Shown here: positions 1 to 7,581 of the stretch, piece after piece
How positions within the stretch are numbered: the first letter of the stretch is position 1
Layout: every line of letters begins with the position of its first letter
From: an uncultured Rikenella sp.
GTDB taxonomy: Bacteria; Bacteroidota; Bacteroidia; Bacteroidales; Rikenellaceae
DNA: 24,724 nt
Assembly: GCA_910577885.1 (NCBI GenBank)
Contig: CAJTNK010000022.1
Span: 1 to 24,724 of the forward strand
Reading direction: 5' to 3'
Program-made: the position numbers and the translations under genes
Notes under the pieces: model-generated
Seen by the model: only the letters and a program-made list of their open reading frames with translations
Databases searched by the model: none
What the model was told of the DNA's origin: nothing

Positions 1-195
1 CCGTATCCGACGTACCACAATCGGCCGTAACCCCGGTCGCCAAAAGCGTCGCGGAAGCCCGGGGCGGCACTCGAGGCGGGTTTTGCTGGGCAAAATCCAA
101 TTTCCGGGCGCCGAATAGCGCCCGAGGCGGGCGGAGCCGGAGGGACCGAGAGAGTATTTCCCGCGGGGGATGAAACATGTAATCCAAGTGCAACC
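1..195. other. GC-rich non-coding leader upstream of rnhA
   Basis: No convincing coding sequence is seen here. The stretch is very GC-rich and holds a 7-bp stem hairpin at 105-124 (CGGGCGC, loop CGAATA, GCGCCCG). The GGCGGGTTTTGC motif at about 75-86 resembles the GGGG-TTTTGC motifs in the repeat-rich stretch at 19578-20453. No clear TAnnTTTG promoter was found for rnhA, so it may be transcribed from beyond the window or from an atypical promoter. Confidence 0.4.
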
Positions 196-693
196 ATGAA
201 CAATCAGGTGACCATATATACCGACGGCTCGTCGCTCGGCAATCCCGGTCCGGGCGGTTTCGGGGTGGTGCTGCTGGCCGGGCCCCACCGACGCGAAATC
301 TCGGAGGGATACCGACTGACGACCAATAACCGGATGGAACTGCTGGCCGTCATTACCGCCCTCGAGGCTTTGAAACGCGACGGGATCGACGTCACGCTCT
401 ATTCCGACTCGAAGTACGTGATCGACTCGGTGCAGAAAGGGTGGATCTACAGTTGGATGCGCAAAGGATTCGCCGGGAAGAAGAATGCCGATTTGTGGCG
501 CCGTTTTTTGCGTGTTTTCGGTCGGCATCAGGTGCGGTTCATCTGGATCAAAGGCCACAACAACAACATCGAAAACGAGCGGTGCGACCTGCTGGCCACG
601 ACCGCGGCGCGGGGTGAGAACCTGCTCGAAGACACCGGCTACCGGGCCGAAGCGGCGGCGGGACTTTTGGCGGCGGAGGAGAGCTCCCGGTAG
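196..693 (+). CDS. rnhA: Ribonuclease HI
   Basis: Cleaves the RNA strand of RNA:DNA hybrids, for example in replication primers and R-loops, in the cytoplasm. The 165-residue protein has the full acidic active site of the family: Asp10 in YTDGS, Glu48 in NRMELLA, Asp71 in YSDSKYV and Asp131 in ERCDLLA, with the mobile-loop His121 in IKGHNNN. The basic handle region (WMRKGFAGKKNADLW, residues 87-101) is also present. The length is slightly above the 150-155 residues usual for bacterial RNase HI; the extra part is an Ala/Glu-rich C-terminal tail. The last ~55 bp overlap the 3' end of the opposite-strand beta-lactamase pseudogene, so this tail may be non-conserved. Confidence 0.96.
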   Translation: MNNQVTIYTDGSSLGNPGPGGFGVVLLAGPHRREISEGYRLTTNNRMELLAVITALEALKRDGIDVTLYSDSKYVIDSVQKGWIYSWMRKGFAGKKNADLWRRFLRVFGRHQVRFIWIKGHNNNIENERCDLLATTAARGENLLEDTGYRAEAAAGLLAAEESSR

Positions 694-1219
694 ACGATTC
701 CGGCGATCCGGGCCATGAGGCGTGCATTTTCGCGGTCCGACTCGCGGGAATCCCGGAGCAGAACCGCCAGATAATACCGCTCGCCGTCGCCCGAGTGAAC
801 CACCCCGGCATCCGTTTCGGCAATCCGGACTCCGTCGGTCGTGCGGTCCGAGTGGCCCGTCTTGTGGCCGAACCGGACCGACGCCGGAATCCCCGCCCGG
901 AGTTTATCCGCTCCGGTCGCACACCCCAGCAGCGCCGAGTCCAGGCAGTCGAAATAGACGCCCCTCAATACCTCTTCCGTGTAAAGCTTCTGCAACAACC
1001 GCCCGATCGCTAACGGCGTACTCCAGTTGCGGTAACTGTTCCCGATATCGGCGTGCATCTCGGATACCGGTCCCGCAACGGGCTGTAGGTGTCGGGCAGC
1101 AGCTCCTGCGGCTCGATCCGTACCGTGCTGTCCGGCGCAATCCCCTCCCGACCGGCAGCAGGGAGGAGGCTCGCCCCGCCGAGGAGCAGCCACAGAACAA
1201 AAAACAGGGGGCGTGTCAT
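639..1219 (-). pseudogene. Class A beta-lactamase remnant (frameshifted, internally deleted)
   Basis: Reading leftward from ATG at 1219 there is a good signal peptide (MTRPLFFVLWLLLGGASLLPAAG), then DSTVRIEPQELLPDTYSPLRDRYP, a stretch that follows the SxxK region in CfxA/CblA-type class A beta-lactamases. At about 1058-1075 homology jumps to another frame and continues as EMHADIGNSYRNWSTP, then the C-terminal third with the KTG motif (FGHKTGHSDR) and the last helix (ARLMARIAGIVYREL). The segment with the nucleophile (SxxK) is missing between the signal peptide and TVRI, and the SDN segment is missing at the junction. Both are required for hydrolysis, so the product cannot be active. The reading frame runs on to 639, inside rnhA. 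It starts 19 bp below the beta-helix gene, probably as part of its transcript. Family identity rests on these motifs; exact deletion sizes are inferred. Confidence 0.82.
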
Positions 1220-1238
1220 GGGGCGAAAACAATGAGGG

Positions 1239-3314
1239 TTATTCGGTCAGCGGAGGCAGCGAACAGCCGATCCGCTCGAACGGAATCGGCGTGAAACGGT
1301 CGATCATCCGATAGATCGCCGCATCCGGAACGAAGCCCTGCAACGGTTTCTCGGGATTCACGAATCCCGGATCGGCGACCGTGATCCAGTTGTTGCTCCA
1401 GTCGGCCCACGCGGGCGAGCCGCTCAGGATTCGGCCGACGCGATAGAATAGGTTGCCCGACACCACATTCCCGCGCGGTACGCGCGGCGTCCCCTCCCAA
1501 TAGCGCGCCAGCTCCGGATAGGCCGTGGCATAGGGCGGTTCGGTGTGTCGCACGGCCCGCAGCCGCCGGTCGACGACCCCGTCCGGATCGAGCATTCCGC
1601 GTCCCCATCCCTGCATCCGGTTGTCGATGTGGATGGCCTGCGGCAGGTCGATGAAGAGGTTGTTGCGGTAGTGGTTGTCGTGTCCGCCGCCGATCAGCAC
1701 CGGGCCCGACCCCGCCCGGTAGTAGACGCATCCGAAGACCTCCAGGCCGCACGCTCCGTCGTCGTGGTAGGTGGCCGAGACGCGGTGGACCGTGGGCAGG
1801 TGGTGGAAGTAGCAGTACCGCACCCGGTTGCCCCGTTCCGAGGGATCGCGGCCGTAGTACAAGGCCCCTTGGTCGTCGACCTCGCGGCAGACGTCGTAGA
1901 TGTCGCAGTATTCGACCCGGTGGTCGTTGCCGTGGAGCAGAACGGCCATGCTCGGGGCGTCGAAGATTTCGCAGTTCGAGACGCGGTTACCCACGCCGTC
2001 GATCCAAACGCCCGGGCGGTAGGATTTTTCGAGCCGGTTGAAGTCGTGAATCCGGCAGTTCTCCACGTAATTGTGGGCCGGTGTCAGGGTGGCCCGGTCG
2101 CCGCCCCCGAGGTCGACCCCGCCGGAACCGGTCCGGTAGATGTGGCAGTTGCTCACCCCGTTATGCGTCCCGGCCCGGCGGTTGATAAGGATTTGGTCGT
2201 AGATGATTTCTCCCAGTGCGCCGACCTGTCGCGGCTGGTCGCCCCGGCCGATGCAGATGCCGACATGTCCCAGGTTGCGGATCACGCAGCTGTCCACCCG
2301 CACGGAGTCCGACGCCTCGATGTAGACCCCCATCCCGCGCGAGTATTCGAGCGTCAGACCCCGCAAGGTGATATGGCGGCACCCCTCGATGGCGAACATC
2401 GGTGTTTCGAGGGTCGAAATGGCTATCTCCCGCATGGGAGCTCCCTCGGGCGGCAGGAGGTAGAGTTGCCCGTTCGCCGCGTCGAGGACGTATTCGCCCG
2501 GCCGGTCGATCTCCTCGGGCAGGTTCAGGGCCAACCACCGCCGCCACGGTGCGCCGGTCATGAAGCCGTACCGGGTGGACATGGCGGCCGTGATGGTGTG
2601 CGCGGCGGTGTCGATGCTCCGGACCGGTATCATGTCGTCGGCATAGCCGTGGGCGAAGTAACCCCCGATCCACATCCCGTCGGTCGACTCCCAGGCCGAG
2701 GGCCTCGCCTCGGCGTACTCGAAGACCGGGTCTCCGATGCCGTATTTCTCTTCGCGCGGGATGTCGCCGGTGCAATGGATCCGGCCGATCGGCGCCATCG
2801 TGTCGTTGGGCCAGCGGGCGATGGTGAGCGGCCGGCCGTCGACGAAGAGTTCGCTCCAGCCCGGCAGCGACGGACGGCCGAAACCCTTGGGAATGAGCCC
2901 CGCGAGCGGAATCCCCAGCCCCCGGGCGTCGATCTGCCGCACCCGGTCGCGCACCTCCGGCCGCAACCGGCGACGCATCGAAGGATCGGTCACCTTTTTC
3001 AGTCGGTCGGCCGTGAGCACGTAGCCGCCGATGAACGAAACCTGCTCGTTGCCGTAAGGCGCCAGCGTGACATGTTTCAGACCGTTCACTTCAATGGTCT
3101 GCCGCACGGGATAGCTCCCGTCGCGCAGCAGGATATCGACCGTGTCGCCCCCCGCCGCCGAGGCCGCCTGCAGGGCGCGCTCGACGGTGCGGAACGGTTT
3201 CCGGAGGGTGCCGTTTCCGTTGTCGGTGCCCCGGGGCGATACGATCAGTGTCTGTCGGGCCTGTGCCGCGCACACCCCGAAAAGCAGGAAGGCTGAGAGT
3301 AAAAAACGGATCAT
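1239..3314 (-). CDS. Secreted right-handed parallel beta-helix repeat protein
   Basis: A 691-residue exported protein, probably carbohydrate-active or carbohydrate-binding. Residues 1-19 form a type I signal peptide ending AAQA; the Cys at 15 is not in a proper lipobox. The LIVSPRGTDNGNGTLRKPFRTVERALQAA segment after it is the typical N-terminal cap of Bacteroidetes beta-helix proteins. The middle (about 300-560) shows successive PbH1-type coils, such as ITLRGLTLEYSRGMGVYIEAS, VDSCVIRNLGHVGICI, VSNCEIFDAPSMAVLLHGNDHRVEY and HYRNNLFIDL. Some glycosidases share this architecture (GH141, for example), but I cannot assign a substrate from motifs. The decayed beta-lactamase lies just downstream. 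A C9 tract sits in its leader at 3342-3350. Confidence 0.85.
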   Translation of the reverse strand: MIRFLLSAFLLFGVCAAQARQTLIVSPRGTDNGNGTLRKPFRTVERALQAASAAGGDTVDILLRDGSYPVRQTIEVNGLKHVTLAPYGNEQVSFIGGYVLTADRLKKVTDPSMRRRLRPEVRDRVRQIDARGLGIPLAGLIPKGFGRPSLPGWSELFVDGRPLTIARWPNDTMAPIGRIHCTGDIPREEKYGIGDPVFEYAEARPSAWESTDGMWIGGYFAHGYADDMIPVRSIDTAAHTITAAMSTRYGFMTGAPWRRWLALNLPEEIDRPGEYVLDAANGQLYLLPPEGAPMREIAISTLETPMFAIEGCRHITLRGLTLEYSRGMGVYIEASDSVRVDSCVIRNLGHVGICIGRGDQPRQVGALGEIIYDQILINRRAGTHNGVSNCHIYRTGSGGVDLGGGDRATLTPAHNYVENCRIHDFNRLEKSYRPGVWIDGVGNRVSNCEIFDAPSMAVLLHGNDHRVEYCDIYDVCREVDDQGALYYGRDPSERGNRVRYCYFHHLPTVHRVSATYHDDGACGLEVFGCVYYRAGSGPVLIGGGHDNHYRNNLFIDLPQAIHIDNRMQGWGRGMLDPDGVVDRRLRAVRHTEPPYATAYPELARYWEGTPRVPRGNVVSGNLFYRVGRILSGSPAWADWSNNWITVADPGFVNPEKPLQGFVPDAAIYRMIDRFTPIPFERIGCSLPPLTE

Positions 3315-3341
3315 CGTTGAGTTTGGTTTTCAGTCGTTCGT

Positions 3342-3350
3342 CCCCCCCCC
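3342..3350. repeat. C9 homopolymer tract in the beta-helix gene leader
   Basis: Nine consecutive C on the + strand (G9 on the coding strand), 28 bp upstream of the beta-helix start codon. It falls between the start and a poor TATATTG promoter-like match (complement of 3377-3383). Tracts this long are prone to slippage, so spacing or transcript structure could vary. Function is conjecture. Confidence 0.6.
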
Positions 3351-3534
3351 TCCTGCTGTCACGGCGAGGGGCTGTGCAATATACGAAAAATAGGCCGGTC
3401 CGCCAAATCGGCTACGGGTATTCGCCGTCCGGTTTGTCGCGCGGTGATCGGCCGGGCGGCGGACAGGTGTGCCGGTTTGTTCGGAATCTCCTCTTTTTTG
3501 TCCCGAAACAGAACACTTCCCCGCAAAAGGGTGT

Positions 3535-3542
3535 TATCTTTG
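3535..3542 (+). promoter_or_regulatory. Bacteroidetes -7 promoter motif for the PAP2 gene
   Basis: TATCTTTG matches the Bacteroidetes primary sigma consensus TAnnTTTG exactly. It lies 25 bp before the ATG at 3567, so the start must be there rather than at the upstream in-frame ATG at 3444. No convincing -33 TTG at standard spacing was seen. Confidence 0.7.
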
Positions 3543-3566
3543 CACCCATTCACATTCCACCCGACG

Positions 3567-4160
3567 ATGACCGCTACGATCACTCCTTTCCTCTTCGACC
3601 AAAACCTGCTCTTGGCCCTGAACTTCGACGGAGGATACCTCCTGGACCAGGTCATGTACATCATCTCCGGAAAACTCACCTGGATTCCGTTCTATGTCTG
3701 TGTCCTGTGGCTGATCTATGCGCGGCTGGGGCTGCGGATGCTGATCCTCTTCGTGCTCACCGTCCCCCTGCTCATTACCTGCGCAGACCAAACCGCAACC
3801 CTCGCCAAAACCTACTTCCCGAAGGCCCGACCCTCGCACTTCGAACTCATCATGGATCAGGTCCACACCGTCAACGGATACCGCGGCGGACCCTACGGAA
3901 CCGTCTCTTCGCATGCGGCCAACTGCTTCGGACTGGCCCTCTTTACTTCGCTCCTTATCCGACGCCGGTGGTTCACCGTCACCATGTTCCTTTGGGCCGC
4001 GGCGGTGGCCTACAGCCGCATCTACCTCGGCGTACACTACCCGATGGACATCTTCATCGGAACGGCCGAAGGTCTGCTCTGGGCCTGGCTCTGGTACCGG
4101 GTCCTGCGCTGGCTCGAAGCACGGGTCGGACGCTCCGCCGCACGCGCTGCCACCGAGTGA
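3567..4160 (+). CDS. PAP2-family membrane phosphatase
   Basis: Integral-membrane phosphatase of the PAP2/undecaprenyl-pyrophosphatase-like superfamily; likely substrates are lipid phosphates or pyrophosphates in cell-wall or lipid metabolism. From the chosen start it is 197 residues with several hydrophobic segments (about 41-52, 57-71, 118-130, 137-147, 165-178). The three phosphatase motifs are present: K86..R88-P89 (KARPSHF), SSHA with His116, and SRIYLGVHYPMD with Arg151, His157 and Asp161. The start is set by the -7 motif at 3535 and the canonical N-terminus (FDQNLLLALNF). It is divergent from the beta-helix gene and is followed by repeat copy 1. Substrate is not predictable from sequence alone. 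Confidence 0.9.
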   Translation: MTATITPFLFDQNLLLALNFDGGYLLDQVMYIISGKLTWIPFYVCVLWLIYARLGLRMLILFVLTVPLLITCADQTATLAKTYFPKARPSHFELIMDQVHTVNGYRGGPYGTVSSHAANCFGLALFTSLLIRRRWFTVTMFLWAAAVAYSRIYLGVHYPMDIFIGTAEGLLWAWLWYRVLRWLEARVGRSAARAATE

Positions 4161-4186
4161 TTGCTATTTTTTGACACTTTTTCATT

Positions 4187-4445
4187 GGGTACAGGCTGGA
4201 ACCGTACCTTTTCTGAAGAAAAGGTACCCAAAAGACTTTCAGCTAGCATACGCTACGCCTTAGGCTCCGCAATCCTCAGGGTATGGGTGGGGGCGTTCGG
4301 CGAGCGCGTAAGGTAATTACTGCTTCATCGCGCCACGCCGGAAAGCCCCACCCAAACACAGGCTGACACGGCCAAAGCATCCCGTAGGGATGCGTGCTAA
4401 AGTTTTTTTGGTTCTTTTTGTTCACAAAAAGAACAGTACCCTCCC
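4187..4445. repeat. Structured intergenic repeat, copy 1
   Basis: First full copy, about 259 bp, between the PAP2 gene and rpiB. Left terminal hairpin 4204-4227 has stem GTACCTTTTC, loop TGAA. Central hairpin 4285-4353 has outer stem GGGTGGGG/CCCCACCC and an AT-rich loop TAAGGTAATTACTGCTTCAT. Right terminal hairpin 4411-4434 has stem GTTCTTTTTG, loop TTCA. The copy ends CAGTACCCTCCC. A small hairpin GCATCCC-GTA-GGGATGC (4377-4393) lies in the right arm, whereas copies 2 and 3 carry the equivalent in the left arm. No ORF of note. The rpiB promoter starts 30 bp after it. Confidence 0.88.
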
Positions 4446-4475
4446 ATAAGCTAAAGAAAAAGCGCTAATAAATAG

Positions 4476-4483
4476 TACCTTTG
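4476..4483 (+). promoter_or_regulatory. Bacteroidetes -7 promoter motif for rpiB
   Basis: TACCTTTG matches TAnnTTTG and lies 26 bp before the preferred ATG at 4509. It probably drives rpiB and the closely spaced U32 and LRR genes after it. Confidence 0.7.
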
Positions 4484-4508
4484 ACAGCGCAATCAAACAG
4501 TGCACGTT

Positions 4509-4946
4509 ATGAAAACATGGAACGTCGCTATCGCCAGCGACCACGCCGGATACGAGATGAAAGAGTTCGTGGCCGGGTATTTGCTCGCCAAAGGGTATGC
4601 CGTCGAAGACCTCGGAACCTACGGGGCTGAGAGCGTCGACTATCCGGTCTATGCCCATGCCTTGGGGCGGCGGGTGGCCGAGGGGGGATGCGACTTGGGG
4701 GTCGCGCTGTGCGGGAGCGCCAACGGTATCAGCATCACGCTCAACAAACATCCTCGGGTGCGGGCGGCGATCTGTTGGTGTCCGGAGATCGCGGCGCTTG
4801 CCCGGCAGCACAACGACGCTAATGTTTGTTCGCTGCCGGCCCGGTTCGTCAGCCGGGAAGAGGCGGCTGAGATTCTGGACGCTTTCTTCGGCGCCGAATT
4901 CGAGGGCGGGCGGCATCAACGCCGCGTGGAACAGATCGATCTTTAA
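4509..4946 (+). CDS. rpiB: Ribose 5-phosphate isomerase B
   Basis: Interconverts ribose 5-phosphate and ribulose 5-phosphate in the cytoplasmic pentose phosphate pathway. The 145-residue protein shows the RpiB/LacA-LacB fold signatures: ASDHAGYEMK (Asp11, His12) at the N-terminus, the catalytic loop ALCGSANGISIT with Cys68 as presumed base, NKHPRVRAA for phosphate binding, HNDANVCSLPARF, and the C-terminal GGRHQRRVEQI. An in-frame ATG at 4500 would add three residues; 4509 (MKTW) matches the usual N-terminus better. Full length for the family. The U32 gene follows after 21 bp, so the two are probably co-transcribed. Confidence 0.95.
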   Translation: MKTWNVAIASDHAGYEMKEFVAGYLLAKGYAVEDLGTYGAESVDYPVYAHALGRRVAEGGCDLGVALCGSANGISITLNKHPRVRAAICWCPEIAALARQHNDANVCSLPARFVSREEAAEILDAFFGAEFEGGRHQRRVEQIDL

Positions 4947-4967
4947 TCCGCACACACACGCAGTCTC

Positions 4968-6224
4968 ATGGGGGAAATTTTAACGGACACGGACATCGAA
5001 GTGATGTGTCCCGTGGGGTCGTGGGAGTCGCTGCAGGGCGCGATACAGGGTGGGGCCGATTCGGTCTATTTCGGCGTGCAGGGACTCAACATGCGGGCCG
5101 GATCGAGCGTCAACTTCACGCTCGAGGATTTGGCCCGGATCGTCGCCACCTGCCGCGAACACCGCATCAAAACCTATCTCACGCTCAACACCGTGCTTTT
5201 CGACGAGGACTTGCCTTACATGCGGCAGGTGGTGGATCGGGCGAAGGAGGAGGGGATAGACGCCGTCATCGTGGCCGACCAGGCGGCGATGAACTATGCC
5301 CGGGAGCGGGGCGTGGAGGTGCATATCTCGACACAGCTCAATGTCAGCAACGCCGAGGCGGTGGCTTTCTATGCGCGGTATGCCGATGTGGTGGTGCTGG
5401 CTCGGGAGCTCTCGCTGGACCGCGTGCGGCGGATCTACGACCAAATCAACGAACGAGACATCCGAGGACCGCGGGGCGAGCGGGTGCGGATCGAGATGTT
5501 CGCCCACGGGGCTTTGTGTATGGCCACCTCCGGGAAGTGCTACCTGAGCCTGCACGAGGCCTGGAAGTCGGCCAACCGGGGCGAATGCCGGCAGTTGTGC
5601 CGGCGGTCGTACCGGGTCGAGGATGTCGAGACCGGACAGCAGCTGGTGGTCGAGAACGAGCGGATCATGTCGCCCAAGGACCTCTGTACGATCGAGTTCC
5701 TGGACCGGATGATCGATGCCGGGGTGCGGGTCCTGAAGATCGAGGGCCGCGCGCGGTCGGGCGAGTACGTGCGGCGGGTGTGCGAGTGTTACAAGGAGGG
5801 GGTGCGGGCGGTGCTCGACGGGCGGTTCACGCGCGAGCGGGGGGCGGAACTCAAGGAGAGGCTCCGGACGGTCTTCAACCGCGACTTCTGGGACGGCTAC
5901 TACTTGGGGCAGCGGCTGGGCGAGTGGTCGGAGTGCTACGGGTCGGCGGCGACGGTCAAAAAGGTGATGGTGGGCAAGGTGACCAACTACTTTGCGCGGA
6001 TCGGGGTGGCCGAGGTGTCGGTGGAGGCGGTTCCGCTGGGGGTGGGCGAGAAGCTGCTCTTCCTGGGGGCGACGACCGGCGCGCTGGAGTTCACGCCCGA
6101 CGAGATCCGGGTCGATCTGGCGCCGGTGGAGGTGGCGCCGCAGGGCGTCAGGTGCTCGGTGCGGACCCCGGAGAAGGTGCATCGTGGCGATAAGGTTTTC
6201 AAGCTGGTCGAAACGGAGCGTTAG
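4968..6224 (+). CDS. U32 family protein (TrhP/RlhA-like RNA hydroxylation factor)
   Basis: The 418-residue protein has the N-terminal CPVGSWESLQGAIQGGADSVYFG segment typical of the family and the U32 signature at 176-194 (EMF.HGALC.....KCYLS), with Cys184, Cys191, Cys207 and Cys211 conserved. The family was named as peptidases, but E. coli members TrhP (YegQ) and RlhA (YdcP) act in prephenate-dependent hydroxylation of tRNA U34 and 23S rRNA. At this length, without the long C-terminal extension of RlhA, it is closer to TrhP. The specific RNA target is inferred. It sits 21 bp after rpiB and 42 bp before the first LRR gene. Confidence 0.88.
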   Translation: MGEILTDTDIEVMCPVGSWESLQGAIQGGADSVYFGVQGLNMRAGSSVNFTLEDLARIVATCREHRIKTYLTLNTVLFDEDLPYMRQVVDRAKEEGIDAVIVADQAAMNYARERGVEVHISTQLNVSNAEAVAFYARYADVVVLARELSLDRVRRIYDQINERDIRGPRGERVRIEMFAHGALCMATSGKCYLSLHEAWKSANRGECRQLCRRSYRVEDVETGQQLVVENERIMSPKDLCTIEFLDRMIDAGVRVLKIEGRARSGEYVRRVCECYKEGVRAVLDGRFTRERGAELKERLRTVFNRDFWDGYYLGQRLGEWSECYGSAATVKKVMVGKVTNYFARIGVAEVSVEAVPLGVGEKLLFLGATTGALEFTPDEIRVDLAPVEVAPQGVRCSVRTPEKVHRGDKVFKLVETER

Positions 6225-6266
6225 CGGGGGGCGGGCGAGAGGCGGGGGAGATAAAGGTATAATGAC

Positions 6267-7556
6267 ATGATACAGAATCTGATACTGGGTGCGATGCTGT
6301 GGCTGTCGGTCGGTCCGCCGGTGGAAAATAGCTGGTCGATCGAGTCGACGGTCAATTTTAGCTCTGCTTCTGAGTTGGAAGCCAGTTTGGAATTGGCCGG
6401 GACAGGCATGGCGTGCGTCGATTGGGGCGATGGGGAGCGGACTTGCTTGTCTCTGCCGCCGGTGCTGCCGGCCGATTCGTCGGCCGAGGCCGGGTTCGGG
6501 CAGCGGGTCGAGCACCGCTATCTGAAGAAGGGCAACTATCCGGTGCGGATCTGGGGATGGGGGAGGTTGCAGTCGTTCGGGAGCGACTGGGACGAAATGC
6601 ACTCGTGCTATCAGGGGTTGAAGATTACGGGGTGCGAGGGGTTGCGAAGGTTGAATTGCAGAGGTTTCGGTATGGGGACGCTGGATGTCAGTCGGTTTTC
6701 GGAGTTGGAGGTTCTGCTTTGTGGCGAAAACGACCTCACGGAGCTGGATGTGAGCCGGTGTCCGGAGTTGCGGGAGTTGGATTGCAGCGGCTGGTGTCCA
6801 TTCGTGGATCCGATAGACGAATTGGAGCCACCCAGGTATCTGAACCCCTCGTTGAGGCGGCTGGACGTGAGCCGAAATCGGAAGTTGAGGCGGCTGAATT
6901 GTTCCAGTAACGAGATGACGCAACTGGTGCTCGGTTCGAAACCGGAGCTGGTGGAACTCGATTGTTCGATCTGCCGCCTTGCGACGCTGTACCTCAGGGG
7001 CTGTCCGCGGTTGGAGGTGCTGGCCTGTGATTTCAATCGGCTTACGGCGCTGGATCTTTCGTCGTTCCGCCATCTGAGAGATCTCGATTGCTCTCATAAC
7101 CCTATCCGGAGGCTGGATGTCAGCCGGCTGCCGGATTTGGAGGTGCTCGATTGTTCGGTTTGCCGCCTCACGGTGCTGGACCTTCGTGAGAACCGGAAGT
7201 TGGTCGAGCTCTCTTGTTATGGCGATTGCTATAGCGAAAGCATGGGCTGGTTACGACAACTGCTATTGGGCGACAAACCGGAGCTGAATATGTTAGATTG
7301 TAGCTATAACCGCTTGACAGAATTGGACCTGCGGCGATGTCCGAAGTTGGGGCATCTCGATTGTCAGCAAAATTCATTCTCACCGCAAGTGCTGAAACGG
7401 ATAATTGCTACCCTGCCTTTCCGGCTCACGGAGTCGAAACTTCCACGGCCTGCGGAGCAAAAAGAGGAGTCGCCCGGTTGGGTCAATTTAGACTGCATAG
7501 AGGACCGGGACCGGCAGGCGGCCGAAGCCAAAGGCTGGAAGGTGATAGCCGGATAG
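6267..7556 (+). CDS. PKD-like/leucine-rich repeat protein, paralogue 1
   Basis: A 429-residue protein, probably exported or surface-associated. The first 16 residues (MIQNLILGAMLWLSVG) are hydrophobic but lack the basic n-region of a standard signal peptide. A short beta domain with a PKD-like VDWGDG turn (53-56) and a HRY..KGNYPVRIWGWG stretch follows. From about 116 to 385 there are roughly a dozen 21-residue LRR units of the form LDCSxNxLTxLDVSRCPxL, some interrupted. The C-terminus ends in the AEAKGWKVIAG motif shared in part with its neighbour. A good ribosome-binding stretch, GGGGGAGATAAAGG (6243-6256), precedes the ATG. Function is unknown; such LRRs usually mediate protein or host-surface binding. 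Confidence 0.85.
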   Translation: MIQNLILGAMLWLSVGPPVENSWSIESTVNFSSASELEASLELAGTGMACVDWGDGERTCLSLPPVLPADSSAEAGFGQRVEHRYLKKGNYPVRIWGWGRLQSFGSDWDEMHSCYQGLKITGCEGLRRLNCRGFGMGTLDVSRFSELEVLLCGENDLTELDVSRCPELRELDCSGWCPFVDPIDELEPPRYLNPSLRRLDVSRNRKLRRLNCSSNEMTQLVLGSKPELVELDCSICRLATLYLRGCPRLEVLACDFNRLTALDLSSFRHLRDLDCSHNPIRRLDVSRLPDLEVLDCSVCRLTVLDLRENRKLVELSCYGDCYSESMGWLRQLLLGDKPELNMLDCSYNRLTELDLRRCPKLGHLDCQQNSFSPQVLKRIIATLPFRLTESKLPRPAEQKEESPGWVNLDCIEDRDRQAAEAKGWKVIAG

Positions 7557-7581
7557 GAGATGAATAAATAGAGAAAGTACA

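Noticed and set aside
639..1232. Treating the beta-lactamase region as a functional resistance gene
   Set aside because: The SxxK and SDN segments are absent and the signal peptide is in a different frame from the KTG part.
1545..3296. 583-codon open frame on + antisense to the beta-helix gene
   Set aside because: It mirrors codon positions of the - strand gene, is full of Val/Asp/Arg dipeptide-like patterns and has no domain signature; a by-product of GC-rich coding DNA.
4204..4434. Calling the terminal hairpins of the repeat plain Rho-independent terminators
   Set aside because: The T-runs are on the wrong side of the stems for either strand; real terminators at 15472 and 22241 look different.
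4187..4445. CRISPR array or tRNA-like structure in the repeat
   Set aside because: There are no regularly spaced direct repeats with unique spacers, and the stems do not form a cloverleaf with T-arm or anticodon signatures.
4980..7097. 705-codon open frame on - antisense to the U32 and LRR1 genes
   Set aside because: Pro/His/Arg/Gln-rich with no motifs, spanning two well-supported genes and their gap; a composition artefact.
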